From NCBI GenBank assembly GCA_037445185.1, contig JBBIKZ010000029.1, positions 1 to 23,123 of the forward strand: a DNA stretch of 23,123 nucleotides, written 5' to 3'. Source of the stretch: JANWZL01 sp037445185 (lineage in GTDB: Bacteria; Pseudomonadota; Gammaproteobacteria; Burkholderiales; Thiobacillaceae). Positions 15,507-23,123 of the stretch are shown here, in pieces; position 1 is the stretch's first letter, and each line of letters opens with the position of its first letter. A program made the translations under genes and the position numbers. The notes beneath the pieces were generated by a model. The model did no database searches and was not told where the DNA came from. It saw nothing but the letters and a program-made list of their open reading frames with translations.

Positions 15507-15594
15507 GAGGCAGGGCGGTCGGGACCGACCCCAGCCGGCGCATGGGAGCCTCCCGCGGCTGGCGCGAGGCGGGGTCGCATCCATCGAGACCGAG
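15507..15594. other. Spacer between element and RNase gene
   Basis: This GC-rich stretch has a small hairpin, GGTCG-GGAC-CGACC (15517-15530). It must contain the promoter or leader of the RNase gene if that gene is not read through from thrC. I see no convincing sigma-70 boxes. Confidence 0.35.
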
Positions 15595-16035
15595 ATGACC
15601 AGTCCCCCTGACGCGCCATGCGCGCCCTCCCCGCGACTGGGCGGTCACTGCCTGCGGGACGTCGGTGCGGCACTGGTGGGCCAGCTCCTCCGGCTCATGG
15701 CGCTGCTCGTGCTGCCGGCAGTGGGGCTCGCCTTCTGGCACGCCGATCGGGTAACCGAGCCGGGGAGCATCCACGTCTCGCAGCTCCCGCCGGAAGGCCG
15801 GCAGACCCTGGCGCTCATCAAACGCGGCGGGCCGTTCCCCTATGCCAAGGACGGCACGGTGTTCCACAACCGGGAGGGGCGACTGCCGCCGCAGCCGCGC
15901 GGCTATTATCGCGAGTACACCGTGGTCACGCCGGGCGCCCGCGACCGCGGCGCCCGCCGCATCGTCGCCGGCCGCGATGGCGACTACTGGTATACCGCCG
16001 ACCATTACCGCTCCTTCAAGCGCATCCGGGAGTGA
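15595..16035 (+). CDS. Exported guanyl-specific ribonuclease (RNase Sa/barnase type)
   Basis: Residues 25-50 form a hydrophobic export signal or anchor (LVGQLLRLMALLVLPAVGLAF). The remaining 95 or so residues closely follow RNase Sa: PPEGRQTLALIKRGGPFPY, DGTVFHNRE, YYREYTVVTPGARDRGARRIV and TADHYRSF. The catalytic set is complete: Glu107, Arg118, Arg122 and His137 correspond to Glu54, Arg65, Arg69 and His85 of RNase Sa. These enzymes cut single-stranded RNA after guanosine. The disulfide cysteines of RNase Sa are missing, as in barnase. The ATG at 15595 keeps the signal. Its inhibitor gene starts one base after the stop. The biological target (competitors, extracellular RNA or self) is unknown. 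Confidence 0.92.
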   Translation: MTSPPDAPCAPSPRLGGHCLRDVGAALVGQLLRLMALLVLPAVGLAFWHADRVTEPGSIHVSQLPPEGRQTLALIKRGGPFPYAKDGTVFHNREGRLPPQPRGYYREYTVVTPGARDRGARRIVAGRDGDYWYTADHYRSFKRIRE

Positions 16036-16036
16036 C

Positions 16037-16510
16037 ATGCCAGCCTTGACCGAAATCCTCGATCACCCCTCCCATAACGGCGTCTACTGGCTGCGGCTGG
16101 CGGATGCATCGCACCGCTCCGGCACCCGCCCCGATGTCCTGATCACGGAGGAGACCAGGCTCAATGCCGTGATCGCCGAGCGACCGGACATCCTCCGCCT
16201 GGACGCCCGCGACTGCCCGGACAAGGACCGGCTGCTGCAGGCCTTGGGGGAAGCGCTGCGTTTTCCCGACTACTACGGCAGGAACTGGGACGCGCTGGAG
16301 GAGTGCCTGTTCGACTTGTCCTGGTGGTCGGGGCCGGTGATCGTGCTGATCGCACACGCGCACGCCCTGGAGCGGGAGACGTTGGCGACGCTGGTGGACA
16401 TCTGGACCGAGGCGTCGGCCGCCTGGGCGCAGGCCGGGCGCGTCTGCGTCCTCCTGCTCGCCAATGGGCACCAGGCGGATACCCCGCCGGCAAACAGCGA
16501 GGGGGCGTAG
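16037..16510 (+). CDS. Barstar-family ribonuclease inhibitor
   Basis: Barstar proteins plug the active site of barnase-type RNases in the cytoplasm. The hallmark helix region FPDYYGRNWDALEECLFDL is present. Asp85 and Glu89 occupy the positions of barstar Asp35 and Asp39, which contact the nuclease, and Tyr79, Gly81 and Asn83 also match. At 157 residues it is longer than barstar (about 90). The extra N-terminal 45 residues (HPSHNGVYWLRL...) are an additional strand region also seen in proteobacterial relatives. The start lies one base after the RNase stop, so the two are made together. It has no signal peptide, consistent with protecting the producer. Confidence 0.92.
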   Translation: MPALTEILDHPSHNGVYWLRLADASHRSGTRPDVLITEETRLNAVIAERPDILRLDARDCPDKDRLLQALGEALRFPDYYGRNWDALEECLFDLSWWSGPVIVLIAHAHALERETLATLVDIWTEASAAWAQAGRVCVLLLANGHQADTPPANSEGA

Positions 16511-16594
16511 GTTGGCCTTCTGGCCGACGACCGTGACCGTAAATCGCAAGAACGCCCCTTCGGCCTGAAGGCCGAGTTATCCCCCCATTATCAG
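16511..16594. terminator. Cluster of three hairpins between convergent genes
   Basis: Three short inverted repeats follow the barstar stop: GTTGGCC-TTCT-GGCCGAC (16511-16528, one wobble), TCGGCC-TGAA-GGCCGA (16560-16575), and a C5/G5 stem around ATTATCA just after it. They lie between convergent transcription units. None is followed by a clear U run in either direction, so terminator activity is only likely, not shown. Confidence 0.4.
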
Positions 16595-16667
16595 GGGGTC
16601 GCTGGCCGTACGGACAAGGTGGGTCGCCAGAACAGACGCGTGACCTGTCCTGTGGTCGGACGGCCGT

Positions 16668-17933
16668 CTACCAGGACGGGCGGCTACGCCTTGCGCCGGG
16701 ACTGCCGGCGCTGGAATCGCCGTAGGTCTTGCCCTGACCGGGTTTGCCAGAGCGTTTCCTGGTGTCACCGGTTTTCCAGCCAGCGGCAGGCCTGGCCGTG
16801 CGCGCCTTGGGCTCGAGGCCAGGCAGGGTGGCGACGGGGATGGCCTTGCCAGTGTAGCGTTCGATGCCCTTGATCTTGCCCTGTTCGCGGTGATGCGCCA
16901 GGGTGTAGGCCCATCCTTCGCGGCCGGCACGCCCGGTGCGGCCGATGCGGTGCACATAGTCCTCCGCCTGCATGGGCAGGTCGAAGTTGACGACGTGGCT
17001 GATGCCCGGCACGTCGAGCCCGCGGGCGGCGACGTCGGTCGCCACCAGGATGCGCGCCCGGCCCGCGCGCAGTGCACGCAAGGCGCGGTTGCGCGCGCCC
17101 TGGTTCATGTCGCCATGCAGGGCCTCGACGGCGTGACCCTGGTCCGCCAGCCGGCCGGCCAGGTCCTCGGCGCCGGCCTTGGTGGCGGTGAACACGACGG
17201 CCTGTTTGAGCTCGAGGTCGGATAGCAGGTGGTCGAGCAACTTGAGCTTGTGCTCGTGGCCATCGGCGAAGAGCAGCTTCTGGTCGATCTTCGGTGCGGC
17301 CTCCGGTGTGCGGGCGATTTCGATGCGGCGCGCGTTACGGGTCATGCGGCTCGCGAGGCCCCCCACCACACCGTCCAGCGTGGCGGAGAAGAGCAGGGTC
17401 TGGCGTTCTGCCGGCAGCCGCGCGGCGATGGCCTCGATGTCGTCGATGAAGCCCATGTCCAGCATGCGGTCGGCCTCGTCCAGGACCAGGGTCTGGATGC
17501 CGCCGAGATCCAGCCTGCCGCGCTGGAGGATGTCCATCAGCCGGCCGGGTGTCGCCACCACGATGTCGAGGGGATCCCTGAGCCGTTTGAGCTGCACGGC
17601 ATAGGGCGCGCCGCCGACCAGCACGGCGATGCGCGGCCCTCGCCTGCCGGCGAGATCGGCGCTGGCCTTGGCGACCTGCTGTGCCAGTTCGCGGGTGGGG
17701 GTGAGGACCAGCACGCGGGGTGTCCTGGCCGGGCCGGCGGTCATCAGCCGCTGCAGGCAGGGCAGCATGAAGGCGGCGGTCTTGCCGCTGCCGGTCTGGG
17801 AGGACACCAGCAGGTCATGTCCCGCGAGCGCGGGCGGGATGGCCTGGGTCTGGACGGCGGTGGGCTGGGTGAAGCCGGCGGCGGTGACGGCCTGGAGCAG
17901 TTGCGGCGCGAGGCCGAGGGTGGCGAAAGCCAT
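16668..17933 (-). CDS. DEAD-box ATP-dependent RNA helicase, RhlE-like
   Basis: This RNA helicase of 421 residues remodels structured RNA using ATP, often in ribosome assembly or RNA decay. In order it has the Q motif (GFTQPTAVQTQAIP), Walker A SSQTGSGKT (Lys51), PTRELAQQ, TPGRLMD, the DEAD box in VLDEADRMLDMGF, SAT (LLFSATLDG), FTATKAGAEDLAGRL, TDVAARGLDVPG and HRIGRTGRAG. The last 60 or so residues are a basic, Gly/Pro/Lys-rich disordered tail typical of RhlE-type RNA binding. ATG 17933 has a textbook ribosome binding site, AAGGAG, seven bases upstream. The exact subgroup name is tentative. Confidence 0.93.
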   Translation of the reverse strand: MAFATLGLAPQLLQAVTAAGFTQPTAVQTQAIPPALAGHDLLVSSQTGSGKTAAFMLPCLQRLMTAGPARTPRVLVLTPTRELAQQVAKASADLAGRRGPRIAVLVGGAPYAVQLKRLRDPLDIVVATPGRLMDILQRGRLDLGGIQTLVLDEADRMLDMGFIDDIEAIAARLPAERQTLLFSATLDGVVGGLASRMTRNARRIEIARTPEAAPKIDQKLLFADGHEHKLKLLDHLLSDLELKQAVVFTATKAGAEDLAGRLADQGHAVEALHGDMNQGARNRALRALRAGRARILVATDVAARGLDVPGISHVVNFDLPMQAEDYVHRIGRTGRAGREGWAYTLAHHREQGKIKGIERYTGKAIPVATLPGLEPKARTARPAAGWKTGDTRKRSGKPGQGKTYGDSSAGSPGARRSRPSW

Positions 17934-18152
17934 GGGCGATCTCCTTCAAACACGGATGGGCCGGGATGGTCCGGCGGGGCGAGACCGCTACACGGGGTCG
18001 TAGGGATCTCGGTTTTTCATCGGCTGACCACTTGCTTCGCCGATGCCGTGTGAAGGGACAGACGCGGGGGAGGTCGGGTGACGATGAGGTTTGCACGGCA
18101 AGCCGCCGTGCAGGTTCGTCAATGATACTGAAAAATCAGGCTGGAGGGTGAA
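17934..18152. other. Leader/promoter region of the helicase and 3' end of nadC
   Basis: These 219 bases separate two genes on the minus strand. They contain a perfect 8-bp hairpin TGCACGGC-AAGCC-GCCGTGCA (18092-18112) and a short CTGA-AAAA-TCAG palindrome (18128-18139). Both could mark the end of the nadC transcript. The remaining 150 bases should carry the helicase promoter and a fairly long leader, but I cannot place boxes with confidence. Confidence 0.45.
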
Positions 18153-19010
18153 CTATTTGTCGCGCATCAGGCGCATGGACAGATCCACCGCCCGCACATT
18201 CTTGGTCAGCGCCCCTACCGAGATGCGGTCCACGCCGGTCTCGGCGATGGCGCGCACGGTGGTGAGGCTCACCCCGCCGGAGGCCTCCAGCTCGGCGCGT
18301 CCGGCGGTCAGGCGCACGGCCTCGCGCATGGTCTCCAGGTCGAAGTTGTCGAGCAACACCAAGGTCGCGCCGGCCGCCAGGGCCTCCTGCAGCTGGCCCA
18401 GGGTCTCGACCTCGATCTGGATGAACACGCCCGGTGGTGCCAGGCGTCGGGCTGCCGCTAAGGCAGGCTGGATGCCGCCGGCGGCGGCGATATGGTTCTC
18501 CTTGATGAGGATGCCGTCGTAGAGCCCCATGCGGTGGTTCTCGCCGCCACCGCAGCTGACCGCGTATTTCTCGGCCAGTCTGAGGCCGGGCAGGGTCTTG
18601 CGGGTGTCGTAAATGCGCGCCCGCGTGCCGGCGACGGCCTCGACAAAGCGTCGCGTCTCGGTGGCCACGGCGGAGAGGGTCTGCAGGAAGTTGAGCGCGG
18701 GCCGCTCCGCACTGAGCAGGGCGCGGGCATTGCCCTCGATCTCGCACAGACGCTGGCCGGCCTCGATGCGCCCGCCCTCTAGCACATGCCAGACGATCCT
18801 CGCCTGAGGATCGAGGGCACGGAAGCAGGTCTCGAACCAGGGCCGACCGGCCAGCACGGCGTCCTCCCGCGTGATGACGACTGCCCGGGCGCGCCGCTCG
18901 GCAGGGATGAGCGCGGCGGTCACGTCGCCGCGGCTGCCCAGGTCCTCGGCCAGGGCGGCGGCGACGTTGGCCTCAACCGCCGCCTTCAGTTCCTGCTCAG
19001 TCCAGGTCAC
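18153..19010 (-). CDS. nadC: Nicotinate-nucleotide pyrophosphorylase (quinolinate phosphoribosyltransferase)
   Basis: NadC joins quinolinate and PRPP to give nicotinate mononucleotide in de novo NAD synthesis. At 285 residues it is slightly shorter than E. coli NadC. Key blocks are AALAEDLGSRGDVTAALIP, ERPALNFLQTLSAVAT, YDTRKTLPGLR, SCGGGENHRMGLYDGILIKENHI, IEVETLGQLQEAL, VLLDNF, and the ending ASGGVSL...GVDRISVGALTK. The catalytic region is intact. The GTG at 19010 (reading MTWTEQELKAAV) is the likely start, because everything before it in the open frame is out-of-frame Uma2 sequence. Its start overlaps the 3' end of the upstream Uma2 gene by 14 bases. Confidence 0.95.
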   Translation of the reverse strand: MTWTEQELKAAVEANVAAALAEDLGSRGDVTAALIPAERRARAVVITREDAVLAGRPWFETCFRALDPQARIVWHVLEGGRIEAGQRLCEIEGNARALLSAERPALNFLQTLSAVATETRRFVEAVAGTRARIYDTRKTLPGLRLAEKYAVSCGGGENHRMGLYDGILIKENHIAAAGGIQPALAAARRLAPPGVFIQIEVETLGQLQEALAAGATLVLLDNFDLETMREAVRLTAGRAELEASGGVSLTTVRAIAETGVDRISVGALTKNVRAVDLSMRLMRDK

Positions 19011-19578
19011 GCTGCGCGCGGTCCCAATCGATGGCGAGTTCCGGCAATACCCGGCTCGCCGTGCAGCCGGTGAGCTCATGGACGTCGGGCCGGCCGTAGG
19101 CGCCATCCATCAGCCAATAGACGGTGACCACCCGGTCGGTGGGATGCACCAGCCAGAACTCCCGCACCCCGGCGCGCTCCTAGACCCGGCGCTTGACGAT
19201 CTGGTCGTGGCCGGCGGTGGCCGGGGAGAGGACCTCGATGACCCAGTCGGGTGCGCCACGCGCACCGGCATCATCGAGCTTGCCCGGGTCGCAGAAGACG
19301 GACAGGTCGGACTGCACGATGGTGTCGATCTCGACATCCGCCTCGTCGGCCTTGGGCAGGCGCACGTCGAAGGGGGCGATGTAGACCTGGCAGGGGTGGT
19401 CCTCCAGGGCATTGGCCAACTGCCTGTAAAGCTCACCGACCAGGCGTTGATGCCGGCGGCTGGGCCCGGCCATGGCGTAGGCCACGCCATCGATCAGCTC
19501 GTAGCGTTGCTCTTCCGGCCATCGTCTATAGTCTGCATAGGTGTAGCGTTCATGCGGGTGTCGCAATGGCAGGCCCAT
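18997..19578 (-). pseudogene. Uma2-family (DUF820) restriction-endonuclease-fold gene interrupted by one TAG
   Basis: The intact frame would give 193 residues. It starts at ATG 19578, six bases after AGGAG. The protein has the Uma2 start YTYADYRRWPEEQRYELIDGVAYAM, then SRRHQRLVGELYRQLAN, DVRLPKADEADVEIDTIVQSDLSVFC, and the PD-(D/E)XK-like core PDWVIEVLSPATAGHDQIVKRR. The next codon but one is TAG at 19182-19180, where relatives have Tyr (KRRLYERAGV). Reading past it restores a normal family C-terminus, ERAGVREFWLVHPTDR to a TGA at 18999-18997. So a single base change, or a sequencing error, breaks an otherwise clean gene. The truncated product would be 132 residues and keep the presumed active site. 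The family's role is unproven. Confidence 0.8.
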
Positions 19579-19623
19579 CGTCGTCTCCTGGATGACGCAA
19601 CGGGTGCAGTATAACCCTCTTGA

Positions 19624-19651
19624 CTTGAAATGTTTTCCCGTTCCCCCACCT
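19624..19651 (+). promoter_or_regulatory. Sigma-32 (RpoH) type heat-shock promoter of clpB
   Basis: CTTGAAA (19624-19630) and CCCCACCT (19644-19651) are separated by 13 bases. This agrees closely with the RpoH consensus CTTGAAA-N(13-15)-CCCCATNT. It lies about 40 bases before the clpB ATG, as expected for a heat-shock-induced chaperone gene. Confidence 0.8.
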
Positions 19652-19687
19652 TGACTGCAGTCCATCATCGAGCAAGGAATACGTACC

Positions 19688-22256
<2,569 letters not shown>

Positions 22257-22285
<29 letters not shown>

Positions 22286-23001
22286 AAGCTGGCACGATGA
22301 CTGGCATCGCCAACCTGTCAGCAAAGCTCCAAGTTTCGGCGTAGGCTAACCTGCGCGGGGGCGCAGGTTAAGCCTGCCCGCAGGGCAGGCGGCCGAAGCC
22401 AAAACGTGATCGAAGCCGAAGTGGTGTGAGTACAGGAACGGTGCCTGCGGACGCAAATACCTCTGTGCGGCAACAAGTTTCGGCGTAGGCTAACCTGCGC
22501 GGGGGCGCAGGTTAAGCCTGCCCGCAGGGCAGGCGGCCGAAGCCAAAACGTGATCGAAGCCGAAGTGGTGTGAGTACAGGAACGGTGCCTGCGGACGCAA
22601 ATACCTCTGTGCGGCAACAAGTTTCGGCGTAGGCTAACCTGCGCGGGGGCGCAGGTTAAGCCTGCCCGCAGGGCAGGCGGCCGAAGCCAAAACGTGATCG
22701 AAGCCGAAGTGGTGTGAGTACAGGAACGGTGCCTGCGGACGCAAATACCTCTGTGCGGCAACAAGTTTCGGCGTAGGCTAACCTGCGCGGGGGCGCAGGT
22801 TAAGCCTGCCCGCAGGGCAGGCGGCCGAAGCCAAAACGTGATCGAAGCTGAAGTGGTGTAAAAGCTGGCACGATGACTGGCATCGCCAACCTGTCAGCAA
22901 AGCTCCAAGTTTCGGCGTAGGCTAACCTGCGCGGGGGCGCAGGTTAAGCCTGCCCGCAGGGCAGGCGGCCGAAGCCAAAACGTGATCGAAGCCGAAGTGG
23001 T
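22257..23001 (+). repeat. Exact 144-bp tandem array starting in the clpB coding tail
   Basis: Units begin at 22257, 22401, 22545, 22689, 22833 and 22977. The last is a 25-base partial. Every full unit is 144 bases. Each contains the end of clpB (encoding NVIEAEVV and a stop), a 46-base variable segment, and a 71-base block with several inverted repeats. The variable segment is type A in units 1 and 5 and type B in units 2-4. The rest is nearly identical, with one C-to-T change noticed in unit 5. On the minus strand the array gives an open frame with a 48-residue period, which I take to be a by-product. Confidence 0.93.
22334..22398 (+). repeat. Multi-hairpin block of the array unit (first of five)
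   Basis: AGGCTAACCTGCGC (22343-22356) pairs with GCGCAGGTT-a-AGCCT (22361-22375) across a GGGG loop, one bulged A. GCCTGCCC (22372-22379) pairs with GGGCAGGC (22383-22390) across GCA and competes for the AGCCT arm. TTCGGC (22335-22340) pairs with GCCGAA (22392-22397) and closes the whole into a branched fold. The same block recurs every 144 bases (near 22478, 22622, 22766 and 22910). There is no U run after any of them. Confidence 0.8.
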
Positions 23002-23010
23002 CAGGGCTTA

Positions 23011-23123
23011 ACAGGCCGTTGAAAAACTACTGCGGTGGGCCATCTGCGGCGTTGCGCGGTGCTCGCGCCCTCGCCTATCTATTTGATATGTCTCGGTCGC
23101 TGCGCTCCGTGCGCCTTGCATCT
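23011..23123 (+). repeat. Dispersed repeat copy 3, cut by window end
   Basis: Aligned by eye with 15361-15480, this copy shares GAAAAA near the left end and a long near-identical core (TCGCCTATCT, TTGATATGTCTCGGTCGC, TGCGCTCCGT, CGCCTTGCA). Its left terminus (GGCCGTTGAAAAACTAC) differs from that of copy 2. It begins 10 bases after the clpB-tail array ends. The right end lies outside the window. Confidence 0.75.

Noticed and set aside
18153..19106. Longer nadC start at 19106
   Set aside because: The added N-terminus is out-of-frame sequence of the Uma2 gene. The GTG at 19010 gives the normal family length.
22343..22390. Intrinsic terminator of clpB
   Set aside because: The stems are strong, but no run of T follows on either strand, so I describe them as structured repeats instead.
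22318..22764. Minus-strand open frame with a perfect 48-residue repeat inside the array
   Set aside because: A 144-base period is a multiple of three, so any stop-free unit yields a long periodic frame. It has no ribosome binding site or family resemblance and is read antisense to the clpB transcript.

Overview
This is a GC-rich, gene-dense chromosomal segment, most likely from a gammaproteobacterium. A Chromatiales-like or otherwise sulfur-oxidiser-like lineage would fit, but that placement is inference. The basis is a YrfG-type nucleotidase, a monofunctional homoserine dehydrogenase in an alaC-hom-thrC order, proteobacterial Mfd, ClpB and NadC, and a RpoH-type promoter in front of clpB. No tRNA, rRNA, CRISPR array or intact transposase was seen.

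Layout. Bases 118-1779 (+) hold a tight run of ispD, tadA and an L,D-transpeptidase-fold gene. Bases 1807-5259 (-) hold mfd, which carries a heptamer-repeat insert in a linker. Bases 5327-6823 (-) encode an unusual chimera of a lipoprotein-type substrate-binding domain joined to an EAL domain that lacks its N-terminal strand. Bases 6824-7239 have no convincing gene but contain a diverged copy of a dispersed repeat. Bases 7240-8502 (-) encode a YihY/BrkB membrane protein fused to a cyclic-nucleotide-binding domain. Bases 8616-10530 (+) hold a DUF1015 gene and yrfG, facing a Mth938-like gene (10546-10923, -).

Bases 10999-15361 (+) form an amino-acid operon: alaC, hom, a HicA/HicB toxin-antitoxin pair, then thrC. 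The genes overlap or sit only a few bases apart, so the toxin-antitoxin pair is embedded in threonine biosynthesis. A 146-bp MITE-like element starts at the last base of the thrC stop codon. It is followed by an exported RNase Sa/barnase-type ribonuclease and its barstar-type inhibitor (15595-16510, +). On the minus strand are a RhlE-like DEAD-box helicase (16668-17933), nadC (18153-19010) and a Uma2-family gene broken by one in-frame TAG (18997-19578).

clpB (19688-22285, +) is read from a clear sigma-32-type promoter. Its last 29 bases form the start of an exact 144-bp tandem array (22257-23001). Each unit repeats the coding tail and stop codon of clpB, one of two alternative 46-base segments (order A-B-B-B-A), and a multi-hairpin structure. 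The window ends in another copy of the dispersed repeat seen at 6901 and 15361.

Most of the window is housekeeping metabolism and repair. The accessory signals worth attention are the clpB-tail array, the broken-looking SBP-EAL chimera, hicAB inside the threonine operon, the secreted RNase with its inhibitor, and the dispersed palindromic repeat family.
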